Origin: Rhizobiales bacterium IMCC20636
GTDB taxonomy: Bacteria; Pseudomonadota; Alphaproteobacteria; Rhizobiales; GCA-2746425
Reading direction: 5' to 3'
DNA length: 64,000 bases
Assembly: GCA_016865015.1 (NCBI GenBank)
Contig: CP018226.1
Location: 391,001 to 455,000 of the forward strand
A program made the position numbers and the translations under genes. The notes beneath the pieces are model-generated. The model made no database searches and was not told where the DNA came from. It was given only the letters and a program-made list of their open reading frames with translations. Every line of letters starts with the position of its first letter. Position 1 is the stretch's first letter. This document shows positions 58,330-64,000 of the stretch, piece after piece.

Positions 58330-59234
58330 TGCAGGCGGACGATCTGCCTGCTGCGGTTCGGTCTGGCGACACGATTGCAGTCGCCCTTCGCAAAATGCGG
58401 TTGATCATAAATCACGGCCTTGCGGCGAGAGCAGTGGATCAGGATGGCGGACTGGACGCCCGACTGCTGCTTCTGCACGGTATGAAGCTGTCTCATGCCG
58501 ATCTGATTGCTACGCCGAGCCATGCGGTCTCCGGACTTGAGGCCGAGACGCTGACAGGAATGGCAAGGCTGCGTGGTGCCGGTACTCCGCTTGCACGGCT
58601 GACCGGCGAGGCTGAATTCTGGAGCCTGCCGTTTTATGTGACAGACGACACGCTGGTGCCGCGCCCTGACAGTGAACTGGTGGTGGAAGCAGCATTGTCG
58701 CGCATCGGCCGCGGTATGACGCGTGTGCTTGATGTTGGAACCGGCACGGGGTGTTTGCCACTTGCAATCCTGTCCGAGCGGCCGCAAGCGCGCGCATTGG
58801 GTGTTGATATCAGTCATGGTGCCCTGGCTGTGGCGGACAGAAATGCCCGGCGCCATGGGCTGGCAGATCGCTTCGCCACCTGTCTGAGTGATGTTTATGG
58901 CGCTGTGCAAGACGGAGATCTTTTTGATGTAATCGTGTCCAACCCTCCCTATATAGAGACCAAGGTGATTGAGGGGCTTGATAGTGAAGTTCGCGATCAT
59001 GATCCCCGACTTGCACTTGATGGCGGCCGTGATGGACTGGAGGTCTATCGACCCTTGATTGCCAATGCGGCGCAGTTTTTACATCCAGCCGGCAATCTGA
59101 TTGTTGAAATCGGATATGATCAGGCGTCATCGGTTGGCGCACTGATGGCGGAAGCGGGCCTTGGCACTACGCTATTGCACGATCTGGCGGGGCATCCACG
59201 GGTGCTGATTGGACACAAAAGTGATCCAATTTGA
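58329..59234 (+). CDS. prmC: Release factor glutamine methyltransferase
   Basis: PrmC methylates the GGQ glutamine of RF1 and RF2. It has 301 residues. An N-terminal helical domain precedes the SAM domain: GEAEFWSLPFYVTDDTLVPR, VLDVGTGTGCLPLAILSERP and the substrate motif VSNPPYIETKVI. It overlaps prfA by one base. A strong hairpin without T-run starts 20 bases after its stop. Confidence 0.97.
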   Translation: MQADDLPAAVRSGDTIAVALRKMRLIINHGLAARAVDQDGGLDARLLLLHGMKLSHADLIATPSHAVSGLEAETLTGMARLRGAGTPLARLTGEAEFWSLPFYVTDDTLVPRPDSELVVEAALSRIGRGMTRVLDVGTGTGCLPLAILSERPQARALGVDISHGALAVADRNARRHGLADRFATCLSDVYGAVQDGDLFDVIVSNPPYIETKVIEGLDSEVRDHDPRLALDGGRDGLEVYRPLIANAAQFLHPAGNLIVEIGYDQASSVGALMAEAGLGTTLLHDLAGHPRVLIGHKSDPI

Positions 59235-59253
59235 TAAAAAAACCGCTTTTCAT

Positions 59254-59286
59254 GCCATTTTCCAAGGATAAGCCTTGAAAAGTGGC
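59254..59286 (+). other. Hairpin after prmC
   Basis: GCCATTTTCCAAGG (59254-59267), loop ATAAG, and CCTTGAAAAGTGGC (59273-59286) pair over 14 positions with one C-A mismatch and one G-T pair. No T-run follows on the plus strand. It may protect the prfA-prmC message from 3' decay or act as part of a factor-dependent terminator. Confidence 0.55.
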
Positions 59287-59314
59287 GGAATCAATGGCTT
59301 AGTCATCGTGTTAG

Positions 59315-59339
59315 GAAGCGAACAACGAATGTTCGCTTC
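59315..59339. repeat. Perfect 9-bp inverted repeat
   Basis: GAAGCGAAC-AACGAAT-GTTCGCTTC is a perfect stem with a seven-base loop. It has no T-run on either side, so it is more likely an operator or an RNA structure than a terminator. Confidence 0.6.
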
Positions 59340-59719
59340 GATTACATCTCAGACGACAGTCTTCGATTTTTCTGCAACTCACATGTTTGAGTCCAGAAGA
59401 ATCCGTGCTGATCTCCAAAGATGCGACAGGTTTTGAAATCTGTCCTGATCGGGAGGTCGTCGCGCAGGCGGGTCTTGCGGAGCTTTTTGTTTCATTTTGA
59501 CCCTTGCCTTTGTGGCGCACCGGAAATCTGATTGTCTGAGTTGAGGCAGGAACAGAGCCTATTTGAACCTCATTGACCGACTGCTGATCGATGTCCGGCA
59601 TTGTATAAATTTGCTTGTTTTGGACGTTGGCCACGGAATTCCGGTCTGATGAAATTTGGCTATAGAGACCGCATGGCCCGAGGGCCGCGGACAAGAAACA
59701 CTTGGAGGTTAGCTCTGGA

Positions 59720-60412
59720 ATGAACCGGGTTTCTAACAGAGACGCGTCTTCGCGGAACAATCAGAATCGTCAGCGTAATCGTGGGCGTAACAATAACAAC
59801 AACAGCAGCAACAGCGGCAATAACAACCGTCGCGGTCCCAATCCGCTACAGCGCAGTTATGAAAGCAATGGCCCGGATGTCAAAATTCGTGGCAATGCGA
59901 TGCAGGTTGCCGAGAAATATCTGACGCTGGCGCGTGATGCGCAAGTGGCGGGTGATCGTATTCTGGCTGAAAACTACATGCAGCATGCGGAGCACTACTC
60001 CAGGATTATTGCAGCAGCTCAGGCCGCCAATCAGCAGGCTCAGCAAAATCAGCAGCAGCAAGAAAGCCAGCAGCAAGCTTCAGGCAATGAACAGCTGAAT
60101 GGCTCTGGCCCTCAGCCGGACCTGGATGGGGATGGCAACGAGCGTTCGTCAGAGAATACACAGGAGGAACGCAAGACGTCCTCCGCTGAGACGGCCCCTG
60201 TTGCAGCTCAAGCTGACGATTCAGGACAGGCTGCAGCGCCAGAACAGAAGCCTGAGCGCAAGCGTGTCAGACGGCCGAAGGTCGAAACGGCACCTTCTGC
60301 AGACGGAGATGTGGCCCCGGAAGTGGCGGTGAAGCCAGTGCGCAAGCCGCGCCCCCGCAAGCCAAAAGTGGTTGAACCCGAATTGGCAGCGCAACCAGAC
60401 GCCGCAGAATAA
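59720..60412 (+). CDS. DUF4167 protein
   Basis: Protein of 230 residues typical of Hyphomicrobiales. A very basic, Asn/Arg-rich N-terminus (about 1-45, with runs of N, R and G) precedes the conserved DUF4167 core: ESNGPDVKIRGNAMQVAEKY and AENYMQHAEHYSRIIAAAQA. The remainder is disordered, rich in Q, E and P, and ends with basic PRKPK segments. Function is unknown; the N-terminus suggests RNA or nucleic-acid binding (inference). GGAGG lies eleven bases before the ATG, longer than ideal, and a small upstream frame ends at the same ATGA. A strong terminator follows. Confidence 0.88.
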   Translation: MNRVSNRDASSRNNQNRQRNRGRNNNNNSSNSGNNNRRGPNPLQRSYESNGPDVKIRGNAMQVAEKYLTLARDAQVAGDRILAENYMQHAEHYSRIIAAAQAANQQAQQNQQQQESQQQASGNEQLNGSGPQPDLDGDGNERSSENTQEERKTSSAETAPVAAQADDSGQAAAPEQKPERKRVRRPKVETAPSADGDVAPEVAVKPVRKPRPRKPKVVEPELAAQPDAAE

Positions 60413-60476
60413 TACAGGTTAAGACCGGATTTTGGGCTGTCCCAGGATCGGCTTGCTACAATTGACACATCATCAG

Positions 60477-60521
60477 AACGCGCCCGACAAAGCACAGTGT
60501 TGCTTCGGGCGCGTTTTCTTT
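60477..60521 (+). terminator. Intrinsic terminator after the DUF4167 gene
   Basis: AACGCGCCCGA (60477-60487) pairs with TCGGGCGCGTT (60505-60515), and an inner AGCA/TGCT pair extends the stem around a CAGTGT loop. TTTTCTTT follows. It separates DUF4167 from the clpB transcript. Confidence 0.9.
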
Positions 60522-60575
60522 GAAAGATTGCCGTAAGCCTCTTTTGTGGCGAAATAGCAACACTATATATGATGG

Positions 60576-60660
60576 GTACCGGCCAAAACCGGTGCACGGA
60601 CGCTGCCCTGCAGGTCCGTCTCTTTTGTCATCGCGTCACAGGCCAATTGGGTGTGATGTG
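60576..60660 (+). other. Structured 5' leader of clpB
   Basis: Three hairpins follow one another: GTACCGG/CCGGTGC (60576-60595); ACGGAC-CTGC/GCAG-GTCCGT (60596-60619) with one bulged base; and CGCGTCACA/TGTGATGTG (60632-60660) with two G-T pairs. The last ends four bases before the ribosome site CTGGAG (60664-60669). TATATAT at 60564-60570 with CTTTTG 16-17 bases earlier may be the promoter, so the hairpins would be transcribed. A heat-sensing role is conceivable but the ribosome site is not visibly paired. Confidence 0.5.
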
Positions 60661-60676
60661 TTTCTGGAGTATCATT

Positions 60677-63259
60677 ATGAATATTGATATCTATTCCGAC
60701 CGCTTGCGCGGTTTCGTTCAGTCTGCACAGGGCAATGCGCTTGCTGCAGATCATCAGCAGTTTTCTCCCGAGCATCTTTTAAAAGTTTTTCTGGATGATG
60801 CTGAAGGCCTTGCGGCCAGTCTTATCCAATCGGCTGGCGGCGACGTGGCGCGGGTGCGCGTTGCCAATGACGCGGCGCTTGCGGCGCTGCCAAAGGTCAC
60901 CGGCGGATCCGGCCAGCTTTATATTGCACCGGCTTTGGCCAAGGTGTTCAAGCAGGCTGAAGACAATGCCAAGAAAGCTGGCGATTCCTTTGTCACCGTC
61001 GAGCGCATGTTGCAGGCGCTGGCGATGGTCAAATCTGCAACAACGTCCAAAAGCATGTCCGAAGGGGCTGTGTCTGCGCAGGCTCTGGATCAGGCAATCG
61101 ATGCGCTGCGGCAGGGTCGCACGGCGGATTCATCCAATTCGGAAGGCAATTTCGATGCGTTGAAAAAATATTCCCGCGACCTGACACAGGATGCGCGTGA
61201 CGGAAAGCTCGACCCGGTCATTGGTCGCGATGAGGAGATTCGCAGAACCATTCAGGTTCTTTCCCGGCGGACCAAAAACAACCCTGTTCTGATCGGTGAG
61301 CCCGGTGTCGGTAAAACCGCGATTGCGGAAGGCCTGGCGCTGCGTATCGTCAATGGTGATGTACCCGAGTCATTGAAGGACAAATCCCTTCTGGCGCTGG
61401 ATATGGGCGCGTTGATCGCAGGTGCAAAATATCGCGGTGAGTTTGAGGAGCGGTTGAAATCGGTGCTCAATGAAGTCGAGCATGCAGCGGGAAAAATTAT
61501 CCTGTTTATCGACGAGATGCACACTTTGGTGGGGGCCGGAAAATCAGACGGTGCCATGGATGCCTCAAACCTGTTGAAGCCGGCGCTTGCGCGCGGTGAA
61601 CTACATTGTGTGGGCGCCACCACTCTGGACGAATACCGCAAGCATGTTGAGAAGGATGCGGCTCTGGCCCGGCGGTTCCAGCCCGTGATGGTGGGTGAGC
61701 CAACGGTTGAGGACACGATTTCCATTCTGCGTGGCATCAAGGAGAAATATGAACTGCATCACGGGGTCCGGATCTCCGATGCGGCTCTGGTATCGGCGGC
61801 CAATTTGTCGAATCGCTATATCACAGACCGGTTTTTGCCCGACAAGGCGATTGATCTGATGGATGAAGCATCTGCGCGATTGCGCATGCAGATCGACAGC
61901 AAGCCGGAAGCTCTGGACGAGTTGGACCGCAGGATCATTCAGTTGAAGATCGAGCGTGAAGCTCTACTCAAGGAAACCGATCAGGCATCGAAGGACCGGC
62001 TTGAAAAACTGGAGAAGGAACTGGTCAATCTGGAAGAGGAATCTTCCTCCATGTCCAGCAAGTGGAATGCGGAAAAAGACAAACTGTCTTCCGCCCAGAA
62101 GCTGAAGGAAGAGCTGGATGAAGCCCGGTCTGCGCTTGAAAAAGCGCAGCGTGAAGGCAATCTGGCCCGTGCCGGGGAACTGGCTTATGGCGTTATTCCA
62201 GATCTTGAAGCTGCGGTGCGGGAAAAGGAAGAAGACACCGATACGGCTAATGAGGGACTTTTGGAAGAGGCCGTCATGCCAAACCATATTGCCCACGTGG
62301 TGTCGCGGTGGACAGGTATTCCGCTGGAAAAGATGCTGGGCAGCGAACGGGAAAAACTGCTGACCATGGAAGATGATCTGGCTGCGCGCGTGGTCGGACA
62401 GGGCCGTGCGGTCAAAGCTGTGTCCACAGCAGTAAGGCGAGCACGGGCAGGGTTGCAGGATCCGCACCGGCCTTTGGGATCCTTCATGTTTCTTGGACCC
62501 ACTGGCGTTGGTAAGACAGAGCTGACCAAGGCTTTAGCGGAATTTCTGTTTGATGATGAAACAGCCATGACCCGGCTTGATATGTCGGAATATATGGAGA
62601 AACACTCTGTTGCCCGGCTTATCGGCGCGCCCCCAGGCTATGTGGGCTATGATGAAGGCGGTGCGTTGACGGAAAGTCTGCGGCGGCGGCCCTATCAGGT
62701 GGTCCTGTTTGATGAAATCGAAAAGGCTCATCCCGATGTCTTCAACGTGCTGTTGCAGGTGCTGGATGATGGTCGTCTGACGGACAGTCAGGGCCGGACG
62801 GTGGATTTCCGCAATGCGATCATCATCATGACGTCCAATCTGGGATCAGAGTTTCTGCTGGCCGATGCCAGTGAAGCGATTTCAGACGAGACAGAGGCTC
62901 AGGTTATGGCCGCTGTACGTGGTCATTTCCGCCCGGAATTCCTCAACAGGATTGATGATATCGTTCTGTTTGATCGTCTGCGGCAGCAGGATATGGGTGC
63001 AATTGTCGATATCCAGATCAAGCGTCTCGATGCCTTGCTGGAAGATCGCAAGATCGTGTTGGAACTGAGTGATGGTGCAAAGCAATGGCTGGCTGACAAA
63101 GGTTTTGAACCGGCCTATGGTGCCCGCCCGCTGAAACGGGTCATCCAGAAATATCTGCAGGATCCTCTGTCAGAGAAAATTCTGGCCGGCGAAGTTCCAG
63201 ACGGGACCCATATCAAGGTTGAGGACGGCACGGATCGTCTTTTGCTGACGGTCCAATAA
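60677..63259 (+). CDS. clpB: ATP-dependent disaggregase ClpB
   Basis: Hexameric AAA+ chaperone that rescues aggregated proteins with DnaK. It has 860 residues from the ATG at 60677 (CTGGAG upstream); a longer frame from 60569 would cover the leader hairpins. The N domain (about 1-145) starts [22 protein letters not shown]1 has [13 protein letters not shown] and [13 protein letters not shown]. The middle coiled coil at about 405-530 is present, which distinguishes it from ClpA/ClpC. NBD2 has [15 protein letters not shown] and [15 protein letters not shown]. All motifs are intact. Confidence 0.98.
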   Translation: MNIDIYSDRLRGFVQSAQGNALAADHQQFSPEHLLKVFLDDAEGLAASLIQSAGGDVARVRVANDAALAALPKVTGGSGQLYIAPALAKVFKQAEDNAKKAGDSFVTVERMLQALAMVKSATTSKSMSEGAVSAQALDQAIDALRQGRTADSSNSEGNFDALKKYSRDLTQDARDGKLDPVIGRDEEIRRTIQVLSRRTKNNPVLIGEPGVGKTAIAEGLALRIVNGDVPESLKDKSLLALDMGALIAGAKYRGEFEERLKSVLNEVEHAAGKIILFIDEMHTLVGAGKSDGAMDASNLLKPALARGELHCVGATTLDEYRKHVEKDAALARRFQPVMVGEPTVEDTISILRGIKEKYELHHGVRISDAALVSAANLSNRYITDRFLPDKAIDLMDEASARLRMQIDSKPEALDELDRRIIQLKIEREALLKETDQASKDRLEKLEKELVNLEEESSSMSSKWNAEKDKLSSAQKLKEELDEARSALEKAQREGNLARAGELAYGVIPDLEAAVREKEEDTDTANEGLLEEAVMPNHIAHVVSRWTGIPLEKMLGSEREKLLTMEDDLAARVVGQGRAVKAVSTAVRRARAGLQDPHRPLGSFMFLGPTGVGKTELTKALAEFLFDDETAMTRLDMSEYMEKHSVARLIGAPPGYVGYDEGGALTESLRRRPYQVVLFDEIEKAHPDVFNVLLQVLDDGRLTDSQGRTVDFRNAIIIMTSNLGSEFLLADASEAISDETEAQVMAAVRGHFRPEFLNRIDDIVLFDRLRQQDMGAIVDIQIKRLDALLEDRKIVLELSDGAKQWLADKGFEPAYGARPLKRVIQKYLQDPLSEKILAGEVPDGTHIKVEDGTDRLLLTVQ

Positions 63260-63296
63260 GCAACGCCTGGTCGTCAGACGTGCTCTGAATAAAGTG

Positions 63297-63327
63297 AAGC
63301 CCCGCCTCAGGCGGGGCTTTGACTTTT
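63297..63327. terminator. Intrinsic terminator after clpB
   Basis: AAGCCCCGCC (63297-63306), loop TCA, and GGCGGGGCTT (63310-63319) form a perfect 10-bp stem, followed by TTGACTTTT on the plus strand. It lies between the convergent clpB and M23 peptidase genes and may serve both. Confidence 0.88.
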
Positions 63328-63358
63328 CCAGATCCATCTCACGGATGCAAAAGCGACT

Positions 63359-64000
63359 TTAATTTGAGGCTGCTGCTACGGTGGCTTCTTCATCCAGAGC
63401 GATCAGAGATGCAATGCGTTGGCGCTCTTCGTGGAATTTGGCCAGCATTTCACCCTTCAGGACACGGCCTCTGGGCAGTTTGATCTTCATTGGGTCCACG
63501 TGACGCTTGTTGACCAGAACCTCGTAGTGAAGATGGGGCCCAGTGGAGAAACCGGTGGTGCCGACATAGCCGATCAACTGTCCCTGACGAACACGAACGC
63601 CTGCTCTTATACCCGAGCCGAATTTGCTCATGTGGGAATAGGTGGTTTCATAGCGGTTGGCGTGCTGAATGCGCACGTGACGTCCGTAGCCGCCATTCCA
63701 TTTGGCCATTTTAACCGTGCCATCGCCGGCAGCATAAATTGGCGTGCCCCGGGGCGTGGCCCAATCCATGCCGGCATGCAGTTTGTAGGCGCCGGTAATC
63801 GGATGCTTGCGCATGCCAAAGGGAGAGCTGGTCCTGCCCTTGGCGACGGGTTTGCGCATCAGGAATTTTTTGGCACTGCGACCTGAATCATCATAATAGT
63901 CAACAAAACCATCATCCGGCGTGCGGAACCGGTAAAACTGTTTGGTGTTTCCAGCCAGTGTGACCTCTGCAAACAGGACATGGCCAGTCTCGTCGCTGCC
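63359..64000 (-). CDS. M23 family peptidoglycan endopeptidase (5' end outside window)
   Basis: The last 213 codons of a periplasmic zinc peptidase. The reading frame stays open to the window edge; an internal ATG at 63859 is not the start, because the upstream part (KQFYRFRTPDDGFVDYYDDS, then GRSAKKFLMRKPV) is typical of longer family members. The M23 domain has all zinc ligands: the HxGxD-like KLHAGMDWATPRGTPIYAA, then TTYSHMSKFGSGIRAGVRV, and the HxH motif in STGPHLHYEVLVN. It should cleave peptide cross-links in peptidoglycan. It converges on clpB. Confidence 0.93.
   Translation of the reverse strand, partial: GSDETGHVLFAEVTLAGNTKQFYRFRTPDDGFVDYYDDSGRSAKKFLMRKPVAKGRTSSPFGMRKHPITGAYKLHAGMDWATPRGTPIYAAGDGTVKMAKWNGGYGRHVRIQHANRYETTYSHMSKFGSGIRAGVRVRQGQLIGYVGTTGFSTGPHLHYEVLVNKRHVDPMKIKLPRGRVLKGEMLAKFHEERQRIASLIALDEEATVAAASN

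Larger units (their letters stand above)
59235..59719. other. Intergenic region upstream of the DUF4167 gene
   Basis: No credible gene of normal size was seen in these 485 bases. A minus-strand frame of 149 codons (59311-59760) runs into the DUF4167 start and lacks recognisable content. The region has two strong hairpins near its left end and, at the right end, a 24-codon open frame (59649-59723) whose stop overlaps the DUF4167 ATG. TATAGA at 59661-59666 could be a -10 box. Confidence 0.5.

Noticed and set aside
59311..59760. Minus-strand open frame of 149 codons in the prmC-DUF4167 gap
   Set aside because: No recognisable motif, no good ribosome site, and it overlaps the DUF4167 start. A real small protein cannot be fully excluded.

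Overview
The window is a stretch of chromosome from an alphaproteobacterium, most likely of the order Hyphomicrobiales (Rhizobiales). The evidence is gene order: priA next to the split F1 operon atpHAGDC; rsfS-rlmH ... envC-ctpA-polysaccharide deacetylase ... rppH; mdh-sucCDAB-SDR-lpdA; and ubiG/lysC-ptsP-prfA-prmC-DUF4167-clpB. I know these arrangements from rhizobia and relatives. DUF4167 and the Inh/Omp19-type lipoprotein are also typical of that group. The genus cannot be named from the sequence alone. No rRNA, tRNA, transposase, phage gene or CRISPR array was seen.

Layout. (1) 1-5.3 kb: a LuxR-type response regulator and a ComP-like multi-pass PDZ histidine kinase on the minus strand, divergent from a secreted HAF-repeat autotransporter. 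(2) 5.4-13.2 kb: priA, a small DUF4345 membrane protein, and the F1 ATP synthase operon, closed by a strong terminator. (3) 13.3-22.2 kb, mostly minus strand: RNA 5'-end processing (rppH), cell-envelope remodelling (deacetylase, ctpA, envC, an MltB-type transglycosylase) and ribosome genes (rlmH, rsfS). DUF1349, DUF1697 and the transglycosylase interrupt an otherwise familiar cluster. (4) 22.7-31.5 kb: pyridoxal kinase, a FOXRED1-like flavoprotein, a CitE-type CoA-ester lyase, DUF1737, TraB/GumN and sdhCDAB. (5) 31.5-36.6 kb: a tightly overlapping tetR-hlyD-permease-ATPase-membrane protein efflux operon behind a perfect 26-bp palindrome, then an acyltransferase. (6) 37-48.9 kb: an Omp19-like lipoprotein, zapE and the TCA genes mdh, sucCDAB, an SDR and lpdA. 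(7) 48.9-52.5 kb: arfB, an exonuclease III, an intergenic palindromic repeat element, then soxR divergent from a glyoxalase-fold gene with an almost textbook SoxR box, and another SDR. (8) 52.5-64 kb: ubiG, lysC, ptsP (nitrogen PTS enzyme I), prfA-prmC, DUF4167, clpB with a structured leader, and the 3' part of an M23 peptidase gene cut by the window edge.

The metabolic core supplies 2-oxoglutarate dehydrogenase, succinyl-CoA synthetase, succinate dehydrogenase and malate dehydrogenase, feeding an aerobic chain and the ATP synthase. Most of the window is ordinary housekeeping. I did not find a clearly new defence or mobile system. The items most worth a second look are the FOXRED1-like protein, the ComP-like sensor with its autotransporter neighbour, the efflux operon with its palindrome, the clpB leader, and the repeat element at 50.3-50.6 kb. 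Several starts were moved downstream of the longest open frame on the basis of ribosome binding sites, overlaps and family alignment from memory; each case is explained in its entry.
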